Below, piece by piece: positions 1 through 6,056 of a DNA stretch of 9,297 nucleotides. The notes under the pieces were generated by a model. It did not search any database. It had not been told where the DNA came from and was given only the letters and a program-made list of their open reading frames with translations. The DNA lies in assembly GCA_029571425.1 (NCBI GenBank), contig JAKPSR010000282.1, positions 1 through 9,297 of the forward strand, written 5' to 3'. The stretch's first letter is position 1. Every line of letters starts with the position of its first letter. The translations under genes were made by a program, and so were the position numbers. Source of the DNA: Spirochaetota bacterium. GTDB lineage: Bacteria > Spirochaetota > Spirochaetia > Treponematales > Treponemataceae.

Positions 1-827
1 CAGTCGTAGAGCCCGAACAGGGCGCCGACCGCGACGTCGTCGATCCCGGCGTCCATCGCGCGGTGAAGGGCGTAGAGTCGCCAAGGGTAGTTTCCCTTAA
101 GGGTGCCGGCGGGATGGACCGCGGCGTACGTCTTCTTGTGATACGTCTCCTGGAAAACCTGATACGTGCCGATCCCGGCCTCGTGAAGCTTCTTCAGACC
201 CTCGATTGGCAAGGGCGCCGCGTTGACGTTGACCCGGCGAATCTCGCCGACGCCGTTCCGCACTCGCTCTTTGATTGAATATATCCGCCGCATGCTCTCG
301 GCAATGTAGTCCGCGTCGGTGTCCGGGTGCTCGCCGTACACGACGACGAGCCGCTTGTGCCCGATCTTCGCCGCGAGGACCCGGGCCTCGGCCTCGATCT
401 CGTCCATCGTGAGGACGCGCCGCTCGATCGCCTCGTTGTCGCACCGGAAGCCGCAGTACTTGCATCGGTTCACGCACTTGCTCCCGCAGTAGAGCGGGGC
501 GAAGGTGACGACGCGGTTGTCGTAGACCTTCGTCTTGATCTCGCGCGCCGCCTTGAAGACCTCTTCCTTGAGCGCAGGATCCTCGACGCCGAGGAGGCAG
601 GCGACGTCCGCCGAGTCCATCAGCTTGATGTCGTAGGCCTTCTTGATGATCGCGCGCACTCGGTCGGCGCCCGCGCCGCGCCCCCGCGCGATCTCCGCCT
701 CGATGGCGTCGTCGTCGATGAAGTCCTTGCCGTCGACGAGGTACCGATCGATCTCGTCCTGCCTGATCAGGCCCTTCTGCCACTCGGCCACGTTCCGCTT
801 CCCGCCCGCGTTCGCATCTTCTTTCAT
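1..827 (-). CDS. hydG: [FeFe]-hydrogenase H-cluster radical SAM maturase HydG, 5' part (runs off the left edge)
   Basis: HydG is a radical SAM tyrosine lyase that makes the CO and CN- ligands of the [FeFe]-hydrogenase H-cluster in the cytoplasm. Reading the minus strand from the ATG at 827 gives 275 residues without a stop, up to the window edge. Visible features are the radical SAM motif C118-VNR-C122-KY-C125 after a PLY stretch, a GEHP segment near residue 166, and a block near residues 225-275 with FQETYH, a conserved HP and LFGLYD. That block is typical of HydG rather than ThiH. HydG is usually about 470 aa, so roughly the last 40%, including the second Fe-S site, lies outside. An AAGGAG ribosome site sits about 8 nt before the ATG. 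The gene follows the TM1266-like gene by 31 nt, so the two are probably co-transcribed. ThiH is the alternative, but the TM1266 neighbour and the sequence favour HydG. Confidence 0.9.
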   Translation of the reverse strand, partial: MKEDANAGGKRNVAEWQKGLIRQDEIDRYLVDGKDFIDDDAIEAEIARGRGAGADRVRAIIKKAYDIKLMDSADVACLLGVEDPALKEEVFKAAREIKTKVYDNRVVTFAPLYCGSKCVNRCKYCGFRCDNEAIERRVLTMDEIEAEARVLAAKIGHKRLVVVYGEHPDTDADYIAESMRRIYSIKERVRNGVGEIRRVNVNAAPLPIEGLKKLHEAGIGTYQVFQETYHKKTYAAVHPAGTLKGNYPWRLYALHRAMDAGIDDVAVGALFGLYD

Positions 828-858
828 AATTCCGTCTCCTTTCCCGCGCGCGCGGGGC

Positions 859-1107
859 CTATAGCTTCGCGAGGGTCGACTTCACGGTGACCCCCGGTAT
901 CATCCCGAGCTTCCCGGTAAGGGAGCCGATGCGGTCGGTTGTGTCGTCGACGACGAGGGTGATGACGTTGAGGTCGCGGTCGTGGTAGGGGATGCCCATC
1001 CTCCCGACGACTTTCCCGTCCCAGTCCGAAAGGACCTCGTTGACCCGATGGGCGGCGGGCCGATCCTTGACGATGATGGCGACGACGCCTACTGCGCGCT
1101 GTTCCAT
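859..1107 (-). CDS. TM1266-family putative iron-only hydrogenase system regulator
   Basis: This small protein of 82 aa has an ACT/NikR-C-like ferredoxin fold pattern: VGVVAIIVKD at the N-terminus, a helix with HRVNEVLSDW, then VVGRMGIPYHDRDLNVITLVVDDTTD as paired strands, ending LGMIPGVTVKSTLAKL. This matches the TM1266 family, which is annotated as an iron-only hydrogenase system regulator and is found beside hydE/hydF/hydG. It has no DNA-binding domain, so a direct transcription role is not shown; it may bind a ligand or a partner protein. I chose the ATG at 1107 because GGGAGG lies 7 nt upstream. A TTG two codons earlier would be only 1 nt from that site. It is the first gene of the transcript and hydG follows 31 nt later. 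Confidence 0.85.
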   Translation of the reverse strand: MEQRAVGVVAIIVKDRPAAHRVNEVLSDWDGKVVGRMGIPYHDRDLNVITLVVDDTTDRIGSLTGKLGMIPGVTVKSTLAKL

Positions 1108-1353
1108 GCGCAATCCTCCCTTGCGGGGATCGAGTTGGGGCGTTTAGTGTTGGGGGTGTTCCCCGCTGCGCCCGTTCCCGATCCAGTGGCTGCGGTCGGG
1201 GGCGGGCGGCGTAACCGGGGCTCGGAACGCGGGTACGGCCGAATGGCCGCCTTGCGCGCGGGGCATGAAGGTTCGCACGTATCCCGTCCCTTGGCTTCAG
1301 ACGAATCCTGACCGCAGGTGGGCGGGACGCGCCGCTTGGGCGAATCCCGTTCT
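1108..1353 (-). promoter_or_regulatory. Long structured 5' leader of the TM1266-like/hydG transcript
   Basis: The 240 nt between the predicted start of transcription and the first start codon contain no convincing gene. They hold two sets of nested inverted repeats. The distal set has outer arms CGTCCC/GGGACG (1324-1329 with 1285-1290) enclosing a CCTG/CAGG hairpin (1307-1318) and a TTC/GAA hairpin (1296-1305). The proximal set ends just before the ribosome site: GGATCG/CGATCC (1179-1184 with 1127-1132), inside it GGGCG/CGCCC (1169-1173 with 1138-1142), and inside that GGGG-loop-CCCC (1153-1164). A GGCC hairpin lies near 1236-1249. The DNA is GC-rich, so some pairing will be chance. It does not match a riboswitch class I know. 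Confidence 0.45.
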
Positions 1354-1359
1354 TCACAT

Positions 1360-1388
1360 ACTATACTCTATCGCCCTTTTTTTATCAA
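1360..1388 (-). promoter_or_regulatory. Sigma-70-type promoter for the TM1266-like/hydG operon
   Basis: The -35 box TTGATA (1383-1388) and the -10 box TATAGT (1360-1365) are separated by 17 bp, so both boxes are close to consensus. Transcription would begin near 1353. The -35 box begins about 20 bp after the terminator of the upstream kinase operon. Confidence 0.75.
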
Positions 1389-1395
1389 TAGGGCG
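1372..1395. repeat. Inverted repeat bracketing the -35 box of the hyd promoter
   Basis: Perfect 6-bp arms CGCCCT (1372-1377) and AGGGCG (1390-1395) are separated by an A/T-rich 12 bp containing the -35 box. The position fits an operator for a dimeric regulator. It could also be a weak second hairpin of the upstream terminator region. Confidence 0.4.
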
Positions 1396-1408
1396 TGTGT
1401 ACGCTGCC

Positions 1409-1436
1409 AAAAAAACGCGGGGAACGAATCCCCGCG
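1409..1436 (-). terminator. Rho-independent terminator of the kinase operon
   Basis: An 8-bp perfect stem (CGCGGGGA paired with TCCCCGCG, 5-nt loop, 1416-1436) is followed on the minus strand by seven T residues (1409-1415). It begins 9 bp after the kinase stop codon. Confidence 0.92.
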
Positions 1437-1445
1437 CAATTGAGC

Positions 1446-3446
1446 CTAAGCGCTTCTCCCCGCCGAGAGGGCGTGCTGCTCGAGCGGAATAAGGATCTTG
1501 AAGACGGTCCCCTTCCCCTCCTCGGACTGAAGCTTGATCGTCCCGCGCGCTTCCTTTACGCGGTCGCGCACGAGGCTGAGCCCCATACCGCGGCCCGCGT
1601 GCAGGTCGGCGGTCTCGGCGGTGCTAAAGCCCGGCGAGAAGAGGAGTTGGAGCAGGGCTCCCTTGTCCTCGAGTTTCCGCTCGTCCTCGACGAGGTGCAT
1701 CGCGCGCGCGCGATCCCTGATCTTGTCGAACCGAAGGCCCGCGCCGTCGTCGGTGAGCTGGACCAGTATCTTGCCATCGACGACCTCGATCGCGAGGCCG
1801 ATGCGGCCCATCTCGTCCTTCCCTTGTAGTTTCCGATCCTCGGGCGCCTCGATGCCGTGGTACATGGAGTTCCGCACGAGCTGCGTCAGGACTTCCTTGA
1901 TCAGGCGCCGCGACGCGCCCGCGACCGCCTGGGCGTCGATACCGGTGACGACGAGGCGAGCCTTCTTCCCGAGGGAGTTCGAGGTCTTCTCGATCACCTT
2001 CTCCAGGGTTTGCACGAGGACGTATTCCTCCTGCATGCGGCCCTCGCCGTACTTGAAGGAGACTATCTTCTCGATCAGGTCCTTGAACCCGTCCTTGATC
2101 TTCATGATCTTGTCGAGCTCGACGGTGATGTGAAGGACCTCCTGGAAGGAGATGTCCATCTTCTCGCGGAAGGCGCTGATCTCCTGCTCGAGGGCGTGGA
2201 GCTTAGTGCTGAAGCTCGAAAGACCAAGGATGACGGCGTTCGACTTGACGGCGTGGACAGCCTGATAGATCTCGACCATGACCGAGTGCGACGAGCGCGT
2301 CTTGTCCTTGAGGATGTCGTTGACGCGCTCGAACTCGTACTCCGTATCCTCGATGAAGTCCGAGAGGACCCGCGGCTCGACGTGGATGACCTCGAAAAGC
2401 GCGCGCATCTCCTCCTGCCGCTTATTCTCCTCCTCGGAGAGCTGGAGCTGGAGCTCGGCCTCGCGGGTCGCGTCATGCACGGTCCCCAGGATAAGGACCT
2501 GGCCGCCCGCGCGGTCGATCGCCGCGAAGTGGCAGCGAAGCTTCCGCTCGTCGCCGTTCGCGACGCTGTAGTAAGTAAGCTCGTGCAACGGATTGATGTC
2601 CTCGAGCATCTGGGCGTCGAACGACTTGTTAAATACCATCGAGAAGTAGTCGGCGAGGGTGTCGCGCTCCTTTTGCTGGATCGAGACCTTAAGGAGGTCG
2701 AGGAAGTTCATCCCGCTTAAGTCCTTGACCGAGAGGATGCCCTCGAGGGACTTCGAGTACTGGGGCTGGATCACAAAATCGCGGTCCATCAGGAAGAGGC
2801 CGTCGCGGAGGTTATCCTTCATGACGGCGATCTCGTCGCGCTCGACCTTGAGCGCGCCGGTGAGCTGGGCGACGCGCAGGTCCTTGGCGATCTTCGTCTG
2901 CTCGTAGACGATGGTGCAGATGAGAACGAGGATGTACACGCCGACGGTTCGCCCGGCGAAATCCGGCTCGAAGCTCATGGCCGCGAGGCCGGGGACGAAC
3001 AGGACGGCGGCGATCCAACAGAGAAGGCCGATCGACAGGGTCGTGCCGAAGCCCATCCCGAGAAGGAAGATCGCCATCAGCGGAAATGAGTACGACCACA
3101 GGACGCCCGAGCCCTGGGCGCCGCCCGACTGCGCGAGGAAGCCGCAGAGGAACATGTAGGGAACGACCGTCATGAGCCCGGAGATAACGAATGGGGCCTT
3201 GGTGCGAAGGACGGCGAACGCGAGGAAGACGACCGTCGCGAACCCAAGGTCGGCGAAGCCCTGAACCTGAAGCCCCGCGAGGAGGCTCTGGACGCCGAAG
3301 ATGACGAGGAGCGAGCCGCCGAGGAAGATCATCGAGTTGAGCAGGATATAGCGGACGGTCTCGTCCATCCGCGCGCCGTCGGCCGCGTCGAAGGAGCGGC
3401 CGCTCGTCATCACGTTGATGAAGAGGTTTTGCTTTTTCTCGGCCAT
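1446..3446 (-). CDS. Membrane-bound CheA-like hybrid histidine kinase with internal Hpt domain
   Basis: A 666-aa protein. Residues about 33-185 hold some six hydrophobic segments, a MASE-like membrane sensor. A PAS-like region follows (about 205-330, with DGLFLMDRDFVIQ), then a charged coiled coil (about 328-350). Next is a helical Hpt domain with the likely phospho-acceptor H398 in AVHAVKSNAVILGL. A CheA-type HATPase follows: N box LVRNSMYHGIEAPEDR (N526), G1 box DDGAG (566-570), and G2 box GRGMGLSLV (618-626). The chain ends soon after the HATPase, so no CheW-like P5 domain or receiver is present, and no standard HisKA dimerisation box is seen. The presumed role is to autophosphorylate H398 in trans and pass phosphate to the CheY-like protein encoded two genes upstream. 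The start has a GGAG 6 nt before it, inside the cheX end, and is 1 nt from the cheX stop. The ligand sensed is unknown. Confidence 0.88.
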   Translation of the reverse strand: MAEKKQNLFINVMTSGRSFDAADGARMDETVRYILLNSMIFLGGSLLVIFGVQSLLAGLQVQGFADLGFATVVFLAFAVLRTKAPFVISGLMTVVPYMFLCGFLAQSGGAQGSGVLWSYSFPLMAIFLLGMGFGTTLSIGLLCWIAAVLFVPGLAAMSFEPDFAGRTVGVYILVLICTIVYEQTKIAKDLRVAQLTGALKVERDEIAVMKDNLRDGLFLMDRDFVIQPQYSKSLEGILSVKDLSGMNFLDLLKVSIQQKERDTLADYFSMVFNKSFDAQMLEDINPLHELTYYSVANGDERKLRCHFAAIDRAGGQVLILGTVHDATREAELQLQLSEEENKRQEEMRALFEVIHVEPRVLSDFIEDTEYEFERVNDILKDKTRSSHSVMVEIYQAVHAVKSNAVILGLSSFSTKLHALEQEISAFREKMDISFQEVLHITVELDKIMKIKDGFKDLIEKIVSFKYGEGRMQEEYVLVQTLEKVIEKTSNSLGKKARLVVTGIDAQAVAGASRRLIKEVLTQLVRNSMYHGIEAPEDRKLQGKDEMGRIGLAIEVVDGKILVQLTDDGAGLRFDKIRDRARAMHLVEDERKLEDKGALLQLLFSPGFSTAETADLHAGRGMGLSLVRDRVKEARGTIKLQSEEGKGTVFKILIPLEQHALSAGRSA

Positions 3447-3447
3447 A

Positions 3448-3924
3448 TCAGACTCCGCTCGCGGCTTCGATCGCCACGGAGAGGCAGAACGTGTCGGTGT
3501 CGAAAATCTTGAAGGGGATGCAGATGATGCGGGCCTGCTCGTTCGGCCAACCGATGCTGTGGCCCTTGCCCCGGACGATCGTGGGCAGGGAGATCACGAG
3601 CCTGAACGATTCCTCGAGCCCGCGCTTCGCGTTCCCCGCGATGATGTTGATGATCTCGCCTATCGCGTCCACGACCTCGTCGTCGAGGGTCTTGTGCTCG
3701 TTCCCGGTAAGGATGCCGGTAAGCTTAAAGGCGAGGTCCTGCTTCATCGAGATGACGACGGCGCCGCGCGCCTCGCCGGTGAGCCCGATGATCGCGGACA
3801 CGTCCCAATCGTGGGCGTCGTTCTTGTCGGCGAAGTGCGGGCGTTCGGCGACGAGCTCGCTTCCGATGAATTCCTTAAAGACGTTCTCGCACACGTCTAC
3901 GAAGGGCTGTATGTACTTTTCCAT
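3448..3924 (-). CDS. cheX: CheX-family CheY-P phosphatase
   Basis: A 158-aa protein of the CheC/CheX/FliY phosphatase family. The diagnostic helix is DEVVDAIGEIINIIAGNAK, in which E90 and N93 form the ExxN pair that positions water on the CheY aspartyl phosphate. One such helix rather than two points to CheX, which acts as a dimer, rather than CheC. The length is normal for CheX. The start ATG has an AGGAGA ribosome site at 3936-3941, 11 nt upstream, which is rather far. The gene starts 22 nt after the response regulator stop and ends 1 nt before the kinase start, so the three are one operon. It should shut off the neighbouring response regulator, though it might also act on the main chemotaxis CheY. 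Confidence 0.9.
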   Translation of the reverse strand: MEKYIQPFVDVCENVFKEFIGSELVAERPHFADKNDAHDWDVSAIIGLTGEARGAVVISMKQDLAFKLTGILTGNEHKTLDDEVVDAIGEIINIIAGNAKRGLEESFRLVISLPTIVRGKGHSIGWPNEQARIICIPFKIFDTDTFCLSVAIEAASGV

Positions 3925-3946
3925 ATTAATCGTGTTCTCCTGGCCG

Positions 3947-4321
3947 TCAGATGGTGATCTTCGAGAGCTTCTCCTGGAAGGTCTTCTCGTTCACCGGCTT
4001 GATGATATAATCGGTGGCGCCGTTCTTCAGCGCCTCGATCACGTTGTACCGAGCTGCCTCGCTGGTGACCATGATGATCGGGAGGTCCTTGTGCTCGTCC
4101 ATCGCGCGCACCTTCTTCAGGAAGTCCAGGCCCGAAAGCTCCGGCATATTCCAGTCGAGCAGGATCAGGTCGATCTTCTTCGTCTCGAGCTGGGCGAGCG
4201 CTTCCTTCCCGTTTCCGGCTTCCAGAAACTCGCAGGGGATGTTCATGCTGGCGAAGGTGTTCTTGACGATATTCCGCATGATTCGGGAATCGTCGACGAC
4301 TAAAACGGTTCTTGTACTCAT
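3947..4321 (-). CDS. CheY-like single-domain response regulator
   Basis: A 124-aa receiver with no output domain. It has the acid pair D10-D11, phospho-acceptor D56 in LILLDWNMP, T86/S87 in MVTSEAA and K108 in IIKPV, so all catalytic residues are intact. Receivers of this type work by protein contact, as with CheY on the flagellar motor, or pass phosphate on. I chose the ATG at 4321 because AGAGGA lies 4 nt upstream and residue 2 onward aligns with the usual receiver start (TRTVLVVDD). An in-frame ATG at 4369 is rejected because it lies upstream of the predicted transcription start, and an ATG at 4336 has no ribosome site. It is first in the operon with cheX and the CheA-like kinase, which should be its phosphatase and kinase. 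Confidence 0.92.
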   Translation of the reverse strand: MSTRTVLVVDDSRIMRNIVKNTFASMNIPCEFLEAGNGKEALAQLETKKIDLILLDWNMPELSGLDFLKKVRAMDEHKDLPIIMVTSEAARYNVIEALKNGATDYIIKPVNEKTFQEKLSKITI

Positions 4322-4356
4322 TCGTTCCTCTGACATTTTAGGATGAATATGTCTTG

Positions 4357-4385
4357 AGTATAGTCCCAAGCGGGTGAAAAAACAA
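4357..4385 (-). promoter_or_regulatory. Promoter of the response regulator-cheX-kinase operon
   Basis: The -35 box TTGTTT (4380-4385) and the -10 box TATACT (4357-4362) have a 17-bp spacer. The predicted start near 4350 gives a leader of about 29 nt containing the ribosome site of the first gene. Confidence 0.75.
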
Positions 4386-4461
4386 CCTAAAGAAGCTTAA
4401 ATATCTCTATTTTCATCCGAGCCAAGACCGAATACAGAACCGCGCAGTTTCCGCGACCGGC

Positions 4462-4490
4462 TTCCCGGGATCGGGCGTTTCGGTCATACT
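4462..4490 (+). promoter_or_regulatory. Probable srkA promoter giving a leaderless transcript
   Basis: A -10-like box CATACT (4485-4490) ends exactly 6 nt before the srkA ATG. A weak -35 TTCCCG (4462-4467) sits 17 bp upstream. No ribosome site precedes the ATG. This arrangement would place the transcription start on the start codon. Confidence 0.45.
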
Positions 4491-4496
4491 CAGCGC

Positions 4497-5471
4497 ATGA
4501 AAGAGACCACCGGTTTCCCGCCCATCGCGCCCGAGGCGATTATCGAGGCGGTCGAAGCCCACCTGGGAACCTTCCTCGAGCCTGTCCTTCATCCCTATCG
4601 AAGTTACGTCAACCAAACCTACGGGCTGCGGGACGAGGACGGCGGCCGATTCGTCGTGAAGTTCTACCGCCCCGGCCGCTGGTCGCACGACGCGATCGCG
4701 GAGGAACACCGCTTTCTGGCCGATTGCGCCGAGGCGGGGCTTTCGGTCGTCGCCCCCCTTCCCTCAGGCTCAGGCGGCACGGTCGGCGAGCTTTCCGGAG
4801 TCCGCTTCGCCGTCTTTCCGTTCCGCTCGGGTCGTACCTTCGACGTCTACGCCGAATCCGATTGGGAACGGCTCGGCTCCCTCGTCGGCTCCCTGCATCG
4901 GGTCTCCGGCCGTCGCGACGCGCCGGCTCGGCTTCGACTCGATCCCGCGGAGACGACGGCCGGGCACCTTTCCGCCCTTCGCTCTTCCGGCCTCGTCCAC
5001 CCTGAACTCGCGGAACGGTTCTTCTCCCTCGCGGACGACGCCCTCGAGCTCGCCGCGCGCCGCTTTCGCTCCCTATCTTCCGCCCCGATCCGTATCCACG
5101 GCGACTGCCACCGGGGGAATATCCTCGACCCCGCCGACGGGACCCTCGTCTTGATCGACTTCGACGACATGATGGTCGGACCTGCGGTCCAGGACCTCTG
5201 GCTTCTCCTTCCCGACCGGCTTCCCGCCGCGCGCGCGGAGATGGAAGCGATCCTTTCTGGCTACGAACGCGCGATCCCCTTCGACCGGGCGAGCCTTGCC
5301 CTCGTCGAGCCGCTTCGCTTCATGCGCCAGGTATACTTTCTGCATTGGGTCGCCCTACAGACCGGAGACCCGGATTTCGCCGACCGCTTTCCCGATTGGG
5401 GGGGCCGCGCCTTTTGGGTCACCGAAACAGAGGACCTCGCGACCCAGCTTGACTGGATTAGGGACGAATAA
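4497..5471 (+). CDS. srkA: SrkA-type stress response serine/threonine kinase (YihE/RdoA family)
   Basis: A 324-aa soluble kinase of the aminoglycoside phosphotransferase-like fold, close in length to E. coli SrkA (about 328 aa). The N-lobe carries SYVNQTYGLRDEDG and FVVKFYRPGRW with the likely ATP lysine K55. The catalytic loop is HGDCHRGN (201-208, base D203, N208), and the metal-binding IDFDD is at 220-224, followed by GPAVQDLWLLL, a stretch highly typical of SrkA. In E. coli, SrkA phosphorylates proteins on Ser/Thr and protects against envelope stress and stress-induced death; here that is transfer by family. No ribosome site is visible before the ATG. The 3' end overlaps the convergent ogt gene by 14 bp. 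It is transcribed away from the response regulator operon. Confidence 0.92.
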   Translation: MKETTGFPPIAPEAIIEAVEAHLGTFLEPVLHPYRSYVNQTYGLRDEDGGRFVVKFYRPGRWSHDAIAEEHRFLADCAEAGLSVVAPLPSGSGGTVGELSGVRFAVFPFRSGRTFDVYAESDWERLGSLVGSLHRVSGRRDAPARLRLDPAETTAGHLSALRSSGLVHPELAERFFSLADDALELAARRFRSLSSAPIRIHGDCHRGNILDPADGTLVLIDFDDMMVGPAVQDLWLLLPDRLPAARAEMEAILSGYERAIPFDRASLALVEPLRFMRQVYFLHWVALQTGDPDFADRFPDWGGRAFWVTETEDLATQLDWIRDE

Positions 5472-5985
5472 GGCGATCGCCTACGACGCGAAGGTCTTCG
5501 AGGGCGAGAAGTCGCGCCTTAAGCGCGGGGCCAAGGGCGTAGCCGCCGAGAGAGCCGTCCGCGCGGACGACGCGATGGCAGGGTATCACGAGCGGGATCG
5601 GGTTACGCGCGTTCGCCTGACCGACGGCCCGCGCGATGCGCCCGGCGCGGGACGCGGTTCCCGCGCGCTCGTCAACCGAGGCGGATTCCTCGGCGTATGA
5701 ACGCGTCTCGCCGAACGGTATAGAGCGAAGGTACTCCCAACAACGAATTTGAAAGGGCGTTCCCTTAGGCTCGACGGGGACGGAAAAGGCGCGCAGCTCA
5801 CCCGCGAGGTAGCGGGCAAGCTCGCGCGCGGCGAGGCCGAGGACGGGATCGGTAGGCGGGGCATCGGTCCCGCCGGGGTGACTGCCCACGGCGCGAGCGC
5901 GTAGTTCCCCCGGCCACGAGAGGATATCCAAGCCCACGAGGGCGCGACCGTTCCCGCGCAGCGAGAAAGTCCAATCCCCGACCAT
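5458..5985 (-). CDS. ogt: Methylated-DNA-[protein]-cysteine S-methyltransferase (Ogt/Ada-C type)
   Basis: A 175-aa suicide repair protein that moves the alkyl group from O6-alkylguanine in DNA to its own cysteine. It has a degenerate N-terminal domain (about 1-75), then the conserved C-terminal domain: FQIRCWEYLRSIPFGETRSYAE, ARAVGQANARNPIPLVIPCHRVV with acceptor C136 and likely base-flipping R119, then GSLGGYA. The insert between SYAEE and the RAVGQ segment is a little longer and more basic than usual. I chose the ATG at 5985. The frame stays open to 6186, but that extension crosses the divergent HD gene and its promoter and adds no family sequence. No strong ribosome site precedes the ATG. 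Overlapping the srkA end by 14 bp, the two genes converge without a visible terminator. Confidence 0.88.
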   Translation of the reverse strand: MVGDWTFSLRGNGRALVGLDILSWPGELRARAVGSHPGGTDAPPTDPVLGLAARELARYLAGELRAFSVPVEPKGTPFQIRCWEYLRSIPFGETRSYAEESASVDERAGTASRAGRIARAVGQANARNPIPLVIPCHRVVRADGSLGGYALGPALKARLLALEDLRVVGDRLIRP

Positions 5986-6018
5986 GACAATCGCGCCCCG
6001 CGATGCCCCTTCGGGCAC

Positions 6019-6048
6019 TTGCGCCCCATGCCCGCGTTCTTCTATAGT
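6019..6048 (+). promoter_or_regulatory. Promoter of the HD-domain gene, probably leaderless
   Basis: The -35 box TTGCGC (6019-6024) and the -10 box TATAGT (6043-6048) have an 18-bp spacer. The ATG at 6057 is only 8 nt after the -10 box, so the transcript would start at or within a couple of bases of the start codon. The reverse strand of the same spot reads TACTAT (6044-6049), a possible -10 for divergent ogt. Confidence 0.55.
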
Positions 6049-6056
6049 AGTAATCG

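Noticed and set aside
97..783. Long minus-strand open frame of 228 codons
   Set aside because: It is an arginine-rich off-frame reading of hydG, which runs through the same bases in another frame with the CX3CX2C motif intact.
1184..1190. A GCCACTG string in the hyd leader that recalls part of the cobalamin riboswitch
   Set aside because: The other conserved cobalamin-element blocks are not found around it.
824..1357. Minus-strand open frame of 177 codons across the hyd leader
   Set aside because: Low-complexity Arg/Pro/His-rich translation, typical of GC-rich non-coding frames, overlapping the TM1266-like gene.
1372..1395. Second terminator for the kinase operon
   Set aside because: The arms are only 6 bp, with the A/T run in the loop rather than after the stem; it fits better as promoter and possible operator.
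1857..2720. Plus-strand open frame of 287 codons
   Set aside because: It lies antisense to the kinase gene and its Leu/Asp/Val-rich translation is the usual reverse-strand shadow.
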